Made by a program: the position numbers and the translations under genes
Shown here: positions 13,001 to 23,359 of the stretch, in pieces
Numbering within the stretch: the stretch's first letter is position 1
Layout: each line of letters starts with the position of its first letter
Source of the DNA: Glandiceps talaboti
Lineage: Eukaryota > Hemichordata > Enteropneusta > Spengelidae
Reading direction: 5' to 3'
Length of the DNA: 64,000 nt
Assembly: GCF_964340395.1 (NCBI RefSeq)
Contig: NC_135567.1
Coordinates: forward strand, 11,072,984-11,136,983
The notes under the pieces: generated by a model
The model's database searches: none
What the model was told of the DNA's origin: nothing
The model's input: the letters and a program-made list of their open reading frames with translations, nothing else

Positions 13001-14257
13001 GTTATCGATGTTATCGATGCTATCCGATAGATATCTAACACATTGAATAACTTATATATTAGACTTTCAAGACGAAGTCTTTTATCCGATATTACCGATC
13101 ATTGGGAAAGGGATAGTTATCCAAAATGTTAGATTTTTAGACGATATCATCGAATATGTCAGGCATTTCCCTTTTAATTTACAGTTGTTAAGTTTACACG
13201 TCGATCAGGGCTTCAGATGGGCGTGTTTAAAGTGGAAACTTGATGTAATAATTTTGAAAATTAATAGTCAGCTGCAGGTCATGTAATCAAGAGAACGTTG
13301 ATATGACGTTGATGGACTCCGAACAGGGCAAAACCAAAAGTTCGTATGGTACAGTATAAAGGGTAAAAAGGTTATTCAACGAGTGTAGTGAATCATGTGA
13401 ATATGTGCTCGAGCACGTACTGAAATGTCGATCGCCAATCAATCGATCGCGATCATTTTTAGGGTTAGGGCGCATTTTCCAGGGTTTCTAGGGAGGGTTT
13501 GAAATTCTAGGGTTTTCCAGGACCGTGCGAACCCTAGTCTATAGACACACATTCAGAATACTCCCGTATGTAAAAAGAAACTAAGAATATTTATTTTCCA
13601 TCGACGAATATTCAGGCTTAGGTTTCAAGTAATTTCTCTATCAAATTTGTCACTTATGAGGTAAAGTCAACATAAATTATCCCACCCCACGAGGGTTTAC
13701 TGAACGATACGGACACTCAATAAACTACAGGATTCGTGTATTTGTAGCATATTATATACATTTTGTAAATCAAAAGACGCACACGTTATTTAAATGGTTG
13801 TTATTTCAAAGATTTTATAGTCTGAAAATGTGTTATAGACCCTTTCGGGATAGCCACGAAAATAATCCCGGGCCACGAGAGTTGGGTGACCGTTGAGTGA
13901 CACTGAAAACAACACACTTTTTATGCATGTGTGAAGCGTTGTCAAAACCTATGATAGTGTGATAGCAGTTCATTTATAATGTATTATTTTAGCTCATCAC
14001 ATTCCACTACTGGACAGCAGATACAATTAACTAGTTCCACTTCTGACATAAATACTGGATCATATTTGGTATGTCTTGACATCGACGTATTACATGGATA
14101 GCTATTAAAGTCCTCCTTGCATGACCTCACTATTAAAGTGAAGACATGGTACACGCGTGTCATGATCACATGTACATGTTGTATTGTGGCGTACATTGTA
14201 CATGTATAAGTGACGTGAGGAAGTTGTTGTAACGATAGCTAGACTACAAGCACTTAT
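9866..14257 (-). repeat. right arm of the 13.3-kb inverted repeat
   Basis: Reverse complement of 975-5352, colinear along its whole length with only scattered substitutions and short indels. The outer end is sharp at 14257. Sequence beyond is not related to the left flank, although diverged relatives of the arm's internal signature continue to about 15425. See the left arm entry for interpretation. Confidence 0.9.
10084..10155 (+). repeat. tRNA-like SINE head (right arm copy)
   Basis: Forward-strand copy with A-box-like TGGTTAGTGCACAGG (about 10099-10113) and B-box-like GGGTTTGAATCCC (about 10136-10148). The 5' and 3' ends do not pair, and non-tRNA sequence follows to the G-run at 10265-10276. 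Called a tRNA-derived SINE remnant from box spacing only; no intact tRNA cloverleaf is present. Confidence 0.6.
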
Positions 14258-16290
14258 CACACAGCAGCAATTGTAATTTATCTAAACGTATTATGTTCAA
14301 TTTCGTTCAAGTTATTAAGTTCTTTAAGAAATTGCTCAGCCCCATGACCTTTGAATACTGGTCAATTTGTGACAGTTGTAAGATTATTTTGTCATCAGCT
14401 TTGTACATATACACTACCTGTCCTTACTTCTCATGTCGGTGACCAAGGAATCATTACTTGAAAGAATAATCATGCGAATAAGCCAACCACCAAAGCCATG
14501 TATCAATTTGTAACAGCGCAAACTGTCAATATGACAATTTAGACAATGTACCGTACGTAAACTTAGACGTCCGTTATGTACATGTACATGTACATGTAGT
14601 CTATCTGCTAGACCTCGGATGTTCTTCACATAGAATACGACACACGACCGAACATCGCATGTTTGGGCAAGCCCTCACTGCGAACTTCGTTTTCTTATAC
14701 TATCGAAAGAAAGCCCGAACGTCTAGCAGCAAGACTCATGCATATGTACATGTACTATTTAGTTCACAATAAGTAAAACCATTTAGATTTAGTGACTAAC
14801 TCAACCAAAAATGCATCGAAGTCCATTTTCTAAGTACACGTTTCTTAGTTTTCTAGGGGCTTTTGCAGTAAAAAAAAAATACACGCAAATCCTTGTACAT
14901 GTGCATGTACTCTATACACGTAGTTCTAGAATAAATACTGAAAACTGTTCCAGGGATGTAACACTGCTGCCCCTCCCCCCCGGGGGGGGGGGTACTCAGT
15001 GTAGTAACGGCATATATACTTGTATGTACCGCGGTTTTGACATCCCCCTCCCCTTCGACGTACATGTACAAAAGTCATGTACATGTACATGTATGGTACA
15101 TTGTACGTATTTGTCCTTTTCGGGATAGCCACGAAAATAGTCCCGTGCCACATCGTTTAAAACGTTCATTTTATGGCGTGGAAAGGGTTATTTTTAGTGA
15201 ATCATATTCCCAAAGACTTGCATATTATATCATATTGGAAGATAAAAAAGACATAACGCTTTCATAACGCTTATTTTACAGCCATTTAAAATCGATATGT
15301 TCATTTGTCATTTATATGCGACACTCACATTATTTAAAACGTTCATGGAATAAAAATGTGTGGCAGCCATTATCTCTTATGGGATAAACACAACAATGAC
15401 CCCACGCGTCACGAGGGGGGGGGGGGGTGAGTGATTTCATGATCGAATTACACCAAGACGTAAAGGCCTATTAAAAAAAATTTTGTGGTTCCGATTACGC
15501 TCAATTTTAGAATAGTTGGGGTAGATAGATTTTTTTTTTAATTTTCATACGTGAGTGTCAAGTTCAGGTAGTTATGTTTTCCGCAGTCTCCATATGGTCT
15601 CTGTGTTATTGGTTTCTTCCCATCAGATCACAGGGTAAAGGACAAATGATCAATTTTGTACTCGCGATTTTCCGGATTTCTAATATTATTTTCTGTATAT
15701 TTCAAATAAAGTTTTAAATACTGTTTCCTCTCACTGTTTTTTTTCTATTTCCTACCTGATATCAATGTCTTATCTGTGTTTATCAGCTTTGCATTAATTA
15801 GTAGCTTGCTAGAACAAACTCACTATTTGCCCAAATTAACGCATTATACCGTGAGTGTAAACATCTACTGATACCACTAATGGTAGCACACGGATTAAAA
15901 GACAAAAATAAGTGTATGAAAAAAAAAGATTTTGTCAATTTGCTATCAACGGGAAATATCTGAGGCGCGGACGTCATCGATAGAAATGAGCGTCACATGC
16001 ATGATGGCCCGTATCAAGTTTTCCCCCTTTAAATTGAGATCGTAATTATATTCACCGACTGCAAAATGGTAACCTACATGTACATATACATATTATGATG
16101 AACGTGAGTTATATTTTATGAAGGGATAGTAGATTGTAGTCATGTGGGTTGAGTGAATAAATATATAATAATTAAACATCAAATATATCCCGCCCACTAG
16201 CTACGGACTACTGCTTTGTTTATTTATTGGTAGTATAGAGAAAACTGAGCAGTGACGACAAAATAAATGAATTAGATGTAATTACAAATA
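14258..16290. other. intergenic region with diverged palindrome-arm signatures
   Basis: It contains many ATGTACATGTAC motifs (14575-14600, 14895-14910, 15060-15095), a C7/G11 self-complementary run at 14975-14992, and two inverted relatives of the arm signature CGTGGCTATCCCGAAA at about 15115-15150 and 15365-15420. A G-run follows at about 15413-15427. No gene is supported. Confidence 0.6.
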
Positions 16291-16291
16291 T

Positions 16292-16511
16292 TAACATATA
16301 TCACGCTTTCTATGACTAATAAGTGTATCGATTTTACAGCGATATTTATCATGACACGCGGATAACCTTTGACACTGCTGACTTCCGTTGTTGACCCAGA
16401 GGCTAGGTCGACATTCCAAAGACGAGTCTGTACGCATTCGATTCGTACTGTGCTTGCCATTTCGTTTATGTGAAAGTGCATAACAGTGTATTCGTCCACC
16501 TTGTATCGTTG
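16292..16511 (-). CDS. possible internal exon, unknown protein
   Basis: I do not recognise this. On the minus strand an open frame begins right after a TTTTAG that could be a 3' splice site (the in-frame stop TAG is part of it) and runs about 70 codons in a mixed, protein-like composition: QRYKVDEYTVMHFHINEM near the start, GYPRVMINIAVKSIHLLV near the end. There is no in-frame ATG at its beginning, so it would have to be an internal exon. A second open frame of 133 codons overlaps it and also lacks an ATG. No neighbouring exon was found. This could easily be chance. Confidence 0.18.
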
Positions 16512-16730
16512 CTAAAACATCGATATTCAAAACATTTTCATGTCTATGGTTCTCCGTGGTTATAGCAGACAGATCAGTGCATAAAGTCGTGAGCGGTCTA
16601 TAATCACTAACAAGGTTCATACGGCCAGACGAAATTGACAAAAGCAGTGCCGATAAATCACCAAATTCGTGAATAAAATAGCGTGTGACCACCCATGCTA
16701 AGCCATATGTGTATGTGTTGTTTTACAGTG

Positions 16731-16880
16731 AGGGCGGGAAGTATATATAAACCAAAAGGGTTTACGTAGAGCATAGAAGTATCACCCACGTGTAGAGTTC
16801 GTGGGATCAAGACACAACACAGGCCGAAAATATACCAGCGTTCCTACCGACAACTACATGTACGTGGACCTACTTGTAAG
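16731..16880 (+). promoter_or_regulatory. candidate TATA promoter and non-coding first exon
   Basis: GGGCGGGAA is followed directly by TATATATAA (16742-16750). About 120 bp downstream a good 5' splice consensus, GTAAGT, occurs at 16875. The arrangement suggests a plus-strand promoter with a non-coding first exon, but no plus-strand coding exon was found downstream. Speculative. Confidence 0.2.
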
Positions 16881-17707
16881 TTGTGGTAAACATAACATCA
16901 GGATAATCATAGTCAAACAAACGCTGGCACAGTTGCGGTCAATGTTTAGGCAGTCTTTTTTTTTTTACTGAGCAGCAACTTTATGTAACACATTCTACAA
17001 TATCCTGGTGAAATTTGGTCAGTATAAATTCACTACATAGCCATAGGAATTGAACTTGGTTTCATTCTACTATATAGTGTACTATCGTAAATAACATCAC
17101 GTCCATGCATTTCACGTGGACCTACACGGAAGCAAAATGCGTGGACACAGCCACGCATGTGTGAAATCCCTCGTTTACACACGCGATAATCCCTCGTTTA
17201 CAACGCGGGAATGGTCAAGAAACATTTGTCTGGTAGTGTAGTTTATATTTACACCTTGGCTTGTTTGCGAATGATGAACAGCTACTACACAAACCTACAT
17301 CTAGATGCCAGTAGACGTTTAGAATGACATGATGTCACAAGCAGGGGTTTACCCAGTATCCTTTGAGGCAAAAATTCCCAAAATGGCGACACACAGCGAG
17401 GCCCAATACAGCAGAATGTTGACATTTCAAAGTCACATAAGTTTAATAATTTTCATTTTTCTAAAATTCAATTAAAAACACAACGATAAGCTATTTTAAA
17501 GTGCAAATGTATTTGATTGGACCTATCCTTTAATGACTAATAGCTTGAATATCTGCCTAGCCATGGCCTGGTTGTCTAGTCTAGGTATGTGAAACAGGAC
17601 AATACATGTACAGATTCAAAGCTACAGGCATAATTAATTGACAAAGTGTGTAATAATGAAGTAAGGGCATATAATAAAAAAGATCAATACCCGCATTGTA
17701 ATTACGT

Positions 17708-18946
17708 TCAATCAAAGTTTAGGGTGTGATCTGTTAGGTTTTCCAATTTACAAATGTCTTCAAGTTGATTATTGAAAGGCAGATAATACTCTTTCAACTT
17801 GTCAAGAATTTTTTGACGAACCTTCGGATGATCTCTACCTTTACTTTTATCAAGGCAATATTTGTATGGTTTGCGTAAACAGTAAAAATCTTTCTCTTTA
17901 TTGAAGTAAAAATTGTCTCTGGTGAAAAATTGCGTTATATTTAGAAACGTTTCAAGGCTTTGTAATTCGACACTGGGATCCGTCTTCAACACTTCGCCAT
18001 CAACGATGTGTATTTGTTTTGAAGGGAAGACTTGCAACCAATTCTGAAGATGTTTTATATACACCCCACTGCTGATAACTCTATCATCTGTGACAAGTGT
18101 CCCATTTGTGTTGAGAACTGTGGCTTCAAAAGTGTCTTTTGTTTCGTAACCAGGTACCTTCTTACTTCTAGATCTCACGTGGACATAATCAGATACAGCT
18201 CTATACACAGGGTCACAAAATACAAAGATGATTTTTGTTTTAGGTGATACATCTTTGTATACTTTCCGCGGTATATCAGGATAGATCAAGTATGCTGGTG
18301 TTTTCTCAATAACAAGTTGGTCTGGTGTTGATATAGGCATCATCTTAACGTACCATTGTATACCATGTGAGTAATTAACATCGAAATAATGTACCTCTCC
18401 ACTTGTCATAGCTACAGACGGATGGTAAGACATAAATATTCTTAAAGCTCCAGTGCCACATTTCTTAGCCCCACCGATGATTATATCTGGAAGGCGTTTT
18501 CTCACTGCAAGTTCGTCTTCTGCTTTATCTAGGCTAACGTTAAGCTTATCACGCAAGGTCTGGACGGTTTTATTATCACCAAGTTGTGTTTGTTGTGATT
18601 CGTGTCGGCTATTCTTACCATCCATGGTAAGGGCTATGTTATCGTGACGAAATTGTGATTGGTGTCGGCTAAGTTTAGCATTTGTTGTTAAAACTGTGTT
18701 ATTCTGACTAAATTTTTCTTGGAAAGCAACTCGGTTGGTCTGGACGACGCTATGGTGACTAACGGCGTTTTGTTCTGCTGATTCGGTCGTGTGTGGTAAC
18801 AGATGACTGCTCCGTGGTTTATAAGTATAAACATCATGACAAAGAATACAAAGGCAGATGATACTTAGTAAAATACACCCTGTTATGAATCTCCTTGTTG
18901 TAGTCAAACTACGTATCTGATGTTGTGAATCTCCATTCCTGTACAT
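17708..18946 (-). CDS. heparan sulfate glucosamine 3-O-sulfotransferase-like protein
   Basis: A 412-residue type II Golgi membrane enzyme by family. HS 3-O-sulfotransferases move sulfate from PAPS to the 3-OH of glucosamine in heparan sulfate. Visible parts: short cytosolic tail (1-19), one membrane anchor (about 20-37), a Ser/Thr/Gln-rich stem with 20-residue repeats (about 77-136), and a sulfotransferase domain (about 151-400). Conserved motifs are PDIIIGGAKKCGTGAL (153-168, PAPS 5'-phosphosulfate loop), EVHYFD (184-189, with the expected catalytic Glu184, His186 and Asp189), EKTPAY (214-219), DPVYRAVSDY (245-254), two cysteines at 356 and 364 that probably pair, and KGRDHP (369-374). Oddities: the family's RDP arginine is Cys244, and the Arg that follows the KGGT loop in vertebrate enzymes is Gly166. 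Several N-glycosylation sequons are present. ATG 18946 is the first ATG in this open frame and gives a typical type II topology. The domain lies in one exon. The assignment is firm at family level; activity is uncertain. Confidence 0.87.
   Translation of the reverse strand: MYRNGDSQHQIRSLTTTRRFITGCILLSIICLCILCHDVYTYKPRSSHLLPHTTESAEQNAVSHHSVVQTNRVAFQEKFSQNNTVLTTNAKLSRHQSQFRHDNIALTMDGKNSRHESQQTQLGDNKTVQTLRDKLNVSLDKAEDELAVRKRLPDIIIGGAKKCGTGALRIFMSYHPSVAMTSGEVHYFDVNYSHGIQWYVKMMPISTPDQLVIEKTPAYLIYPDIPRKVYKDVSPKTKIIFVFCDPVYRAVSDYVHVRSRSKKVPGYETKDTFEATVLNTNGTLVTDDRVISSGVYIKHLQNWLQVFPSKQIHIVDGEVLKTDPSVELQSLETFLNITQFFTRDNFYFNKEKDFYCLRKPYKYCLDKSKGRDHPKVRQKILDKLKEYYLPFNNQLEDICKLENLTDHTLNFD
18539..18718 (-). 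repeat. 60-bp (20-residue) tandem repeat in the sulfotransferase stem
   Basis: Residues about 77-136 fall into three imperfect 20-residue repeats sharing the pattern (N)NTVLTT-N-KLSRHQSQ. At DNA level TTGTGATT-GTGTCGGCT recurs with a 60-bp step (18594 and 18654). The stem is not catalytic, so repeat number could change without loss of the enzyme fold. Confidence 0.7.
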
Positions 18947-19009
18947 AAGAGAACATAGTAGAAGATGTGTGTGAGTACACCTGCAGACATCAAAGTGGAC
19001 GAACGGAAC

Positions 19010-19033
19010 CTGTTACAAAAAGCAAAAGTAAAG
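19010..19033 (-). promoter_or_regulatory. candidate 3' splice site upstream of the sulfotransferase start
   Basis: Minus-strand CTTTACTTTTGCTTTTTG followed by TAACAG is a good polypyrimidine tract and acceptor. The sulfotransferase frame stays open from ATG 18946 back to the TAA inside this site. The coding exon could therefore have a 5' UTR exon upstream, or the protein could be longer at its N terminus. Confidence 0.3.
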
Positions 19034-20577
19034 AATTGAATTTGATTAATAACACTTGGCACAGCGTGTTCAAAGTACAGAGACCCGTAGTATACATTTC
19101 ATGCTTTGATAAGAAAAGTTTTATGACCACTCCACATAATAGTTCACAATTACAAACAGATTTTCTATTCCCCTGGCATTTCATGTACACATACAGAGAC
19201 CATAACACCATGATGTGTAATTCTGCTGTTTCAATATGCTGAACCAAATGTTATTTATCCACTTCATTTGTTTACTTCCCCTGTTTATAACAGGTTCAGT
19301 TCTTCCACAGTTTGATGTCAGCAGTTCTATAATTTAAATAATCCATAATCTCAAGATATTATTGACACTTATTAGATCTTGGTGTACATAATTTATCAAC
19401 CCTCTTGACCTGGTGTAATTTTTGTAATATACAATGCATATGTTACCTTATTTTAGTGCTTTATGGAACCGTCACTTGTATATTGTTATTTGTCACAAAA
19501 CCATGAGTCAAGTACTACGGTGGCCAACCGGTACAAAAAGCATGTTCTCTCTACATAAGGGGTGGGGGTTCCCAATCAAAAAGAGACATACTTTCATGAA
19601 AGCATCAAAGAGGAAATGTGCCCTCACCGGAGAGTGGCTCCTATATCAAAAATGATATGTTTAAGGTAAGATTTTGTATTTCAAATAGAAAGTGTAGGTG
19701 GATTCTATATAGGAAAGTTATAATTGGAAATGATGGCATGGTTCAAACTCGCCAACTTTTATAAGAGCACACATCTCTGGTTTGATGGGAGCCACTCTTT
19801 GTTGAGAACACATCTACTGGTGGGACCAGTCTTTGGTCAGAGCATGCCTCTCTTTGATTGGGAATGCCCCCTATTTGAGTGGGGACAGTAATTTTTTGAT
19901 TGGGAATCCAACATTTTGAAGGGCACACCATTTTGTCCTAGTCGGCCACCGTAGAACAAATACACTGTGAAATTGCTTGATATGAGCATAACCCTTTTGC
20001 GTGAATTAAAGGGTATGTATATCGTTTCGATAGGCGCCATCATCGACAGTGACGAATCCAACAAATTTCGTTAACTGTTTTGTGCATTTAACTCCGTTTT
20101 TTTTTGCTTCCGTTTCTGTAAAACTGTTACTCGTTTCTGTTTGATAAATGTTTTTGTTCTGTTTTGGTCTGTCGTGTAACCTTTTGTACTGTTTTTTCCA
20201 TGCACATGGAAAACACCAAAAAACTAACAAAAAACAAACAAACAAAGAACTCTGCTAAACATTTTGCGAATCCATTTGCGAATCGTAAAATACCCCTGGA
20301 CAAAACTCCCGCTTAGAATTCTTGATATATCATTGAAGATGTGTAATGTTTAACTTACCCAATAAGTGCTGTCATGATGAATGTATACGATCTGATTTTC
20401 AGCTGCAATATGTAGAATATGGTACAAGCTGCTACCAGTTTTGATAATAACTGTTTCTGTCACCTTAAAGTAGATTAGATTCGAATACTTTGTTACGCTG
20501 TAAAGCCGAGCAGGAATTTGTCTTGGTGTCGGTATTTCCCTCTCTGTTTGTTTAAAAAACAACAAAGTCAAAACACA
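19034..20577. other. intergenic, upstream of the sulfotransferase gene
   Basis: No gene is supported. A motif related to the region just before the sulfotransferase exon (TAACAGGTTC...TTTGATGTC-GCAG) appears on the plus strand near 19288-19330, with another copy near 20797-20838. The second lies in the following stretch. Confidence 0.5.
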
Positions 20578-20603
20578 AACACATACATACATACATACAT
20601 ACA

Positions 20604-20635
<32 letters not shown>

Positions 20636-20760
20636 CATACATACATATAGTTACAATACAATATGATACGATACGATACGATACAGTGCAATGCAGTGCA
20701 ATGTAATGTAATGCGATGCAATACAATGCAATATAATATAATACAATGTAATTTACAGAC
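20578..20760. repeat. ACAT tetranucleotide run and degenerate ATACG/ATGCA pentamers
   Basis: A pure ACAT run (about 20581-20648) is followed by GATAC and then AATGC/AATGT/AATAC pentamers that change gradually (about 20664-20750). Open frames here are microsatellite translations. Confidence 0.9.
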
Positions 20761-20934
20761 GTAGTATTCAGTTCTTTACTTTCCCTGTGTGTAACAGGTG
20801 CGGTTAGTCCATGGTTTGATGTCGGCAGTTGTGTAAGGCTTTAGTATATATATCCTAAACAGCGATTCATTCTCTGTATATATTTTAATTTTCTACTGTA
20901 ATATATGTTATATTGCTATGTGTACTTTGTTACC

Positions 20935-21290
20935 ATGTATGGAAGCGAGTGCTCCACAATTTCATCAGCTATCATGGAAAAGATAGAAGCAACAGAATTG
21001 TGGTTCTTTAGAATCATGAACAGATTGGGTTTCCAATGAAGAAGAATTGACGGGGGTTGGAGAGGAACGGAAGCTCATAATGAGAGAAGAGGGCTCGGAA
21101 AACCTTACTCTGATTGCGAAAACTGAAGGCAGCAGAGGCAAAGGACGACACCGGTACCGGCTGATGTACAGGTAAATGCACAGTCTGAGGAAGTGGACAC
21201 GAATTTCAGTTCAAGAGATGCTAAGGGCTACAACAACCATGGGAGAACTGTCTTCTATTCATTACACAATCGTAGGTGTTAAAGCCTTTG
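20935..21290 (+). pseudogene. non-LTR retrotransposon reverse transcriptase, C-terminal relic
   Basis: The plus strand shows YGSECSTISSAIMEKIEATELWF (in two overlapping readings of up to 20 residues), typical of the region after the RT palm in LINEs. After a frameshift come ERKLIMREEGSENLTLIAKT, EGSRGKGRHR and MHSLRKWTRISVQEMLRATT. These match the usual LINE ORF2 C-terminal pattern (GRQR...W...G.S..E..RA). It carries frameshifts and a stop near 21174, so it is dead. Only the C-terminal part is present; no endonuclease or palm motifs remain. Confidence 0.75.
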
Positions 21291-21369
21291 TAATGGCATC
21301 TTTCGGTGTTATTTGTTCAGAATTTTTGTTGGACACTCTACAGGAACTAGAATTGAATAACGCCTAAGT

Positions 21370-23359
21370 TTGTCCTTATACCACTAATATAGAAAATTTC
21401 TAGAGCAGTCGGATAAGGAAGAGTTCATTAACAAGTCAGTTCTATAGGATTTCCAAAAATCTCACATTGTTGCGAAGGTAGATTTATATGAGTACTTCGC
21501 TGATGAAATTGCATGCGCAAATACCTGCGCAAATACTTAATTTTCTGTAGAGAATTAAGTTTCATTTATCGTAAATTAGGTGAATAATTTCGGTCAATTC
21601 TGGTGCTAAAATTTTAAAATAAAATCCGGATTAAAACAGACTTTAAGAAGTACCTCCTAAACCAATAATAGATGCCATCTTTTAATTAAAATTTGAAAAC
21701 TACTTATCATCACAGGTTGTTCTGTATCATGGTCATTGTTTTCATAATACTTATTATTTGTATGTTTTTCTTGCTATAAACTTGTATATATTGTTTAATT
21801 TTATTCATAGAGTGAGATCAAACTCGATTAGTTGTTTTATCAACAACTTTTGTCCTCATTTCCATATCTGCTCATTTACAAATTTATTTGGTTGTTCACT
21901 AAATTTCGATAGTTCCAGTTGTCATTTTTCATTTAGTAGAAATGAAGTAATTCTCAAGTATTCTCAAGCGGTGGAACATGGTGAAAATTGATTAATTAGC
22001 ATAATTAGCAGGAATACCATATTAATAAAATGTTGTTTTCGCAAACAAACCTAGCAAGTAACGTGTCTATGGATATGTATAAGGGTGAAAAAGCATACTG
22101 CATACTCGGACCATCATTGGATGATTTAACAGCTCCTATATCATTTACATATCTTAATTTCAGTTGGCAGAATCTAATTAGTTTAATTCATTTGAATAGC
22201 ATGTAATGTATATGTATACACCATGTCAAAATCACTAAGGCATATTACATGTTTACCAGTATAGGATTGAAATGGAAAACTACCTTTATATCAACAAACT
22301 CATATTAAGCAAAATATGTGTTTAGTTATCAGCATAATTTATACATAAAATTATAATCAACATATACAAATTTGATAACATTTTAATACAGATATATGCA
22401 GGTTATATTTCATTTGATTTGCAGTACAGTGGGAAATAAATTTAGCGTGCTTGTTATCATCAACCCTTTTTCATGTAGAATATATCAAAGAGTCTTAATT
22501 AATTAGTAATTAGCATAATTAACATATACAAGGTATATCAATCTCCCATGCAAGTAATATGTCTTTGGCAAGGTCTTGAAATAACAAATTACATAGGCTA
22601 CAATGGACCTTTTAATGTCATCAAAGACTGTTTGGTAACTCAAGTGTCTGTTTTGTTATTATGCCACAGAAAAATCAAGGTAATATATCTTAGCAGTTGC
22701 ATCTTGCCTGAAATAAAAACTCTATAGGCATAATTATAATTATTCATCTAAACAACATTGTTGCAAAAGTCTTATTACCATTTCTTAGATGATTGTATTC
22801 TTCTAAAACCAATGTTTCGCTGTATACCAATATGTACATATTGTTGTAAACTTCAGGGAGATGTTCGTAATGACGTCATTGTTTACCCGGAGGCTGCTAA
22901 GCATTCTTGGAGTCTCTGGATAATTCCATTGATTTAGCGCATGGAGGACGAAGTGACAGCACCCCGTTTTCTGGGCTACGGCTGGTAGTAAAATCTATAG
23001 CCCCTTGAATTGATCTGACCATGATCTATGATCATACAGTTGTAGGTAGGGAAACCGTTAATCGGTGGACGCAGGTGCGAATCCTGTTTTAGTCCTGTTA
23101 GCTGAAGTACTCCTTCGCTTGTGGGCAGGCCACGAACCCGTCTTTTTCATTGTCGTATACAGACAGTATCACAGACTGTCTCATAAGGTTATAGGGACGA
23201 GCGAAGCTTGTTCAACTTTATCCAGTCTATGACAATATTGTTCTCGTCTACCATACTGATATCAAGTCAACTTCGGAGGAACACAGTTTTCCCATACACT
23301 TTTGTATTAAGCTGACTGTACTTATACTGAGGGTCGACAAGGGGTTGAAAATATTATGG
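21370..23359. other. AT-rich intergenic region
   Basis: No gene is supported. TAATTAGCATAATTA-type motifs recur (about 21995, 22170, 22505), resembling the internal repeats of the element at 26563-27655. A weak B-box-like GGTGCGAATCC lies at about 23081. The stretch just before 23359 is probably the 3' tail of the adjacent minus-strand LINE. Confidence 0.5.

Noticed and set aside
16291-16692. 133-residue minus-strand frame
   Set aside because: It begins with GTG and overlaps a more protein-like frame that I list as a possible exon; both cannot be real over the same bases.
21490-21520. CGCTGATGAAATTGC as another hammerhead core
   Set aside because: No GAAA and cleavage triplet with pairing stems follows within a sensible distance. 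The CTGATGA near 30311 fails for the same reason.
23040-23110. tRNA-derived SINE suggested by GGTGCGAATCC
   Set aside because: Only a partial B-box; no convincing A-box at the right distance.
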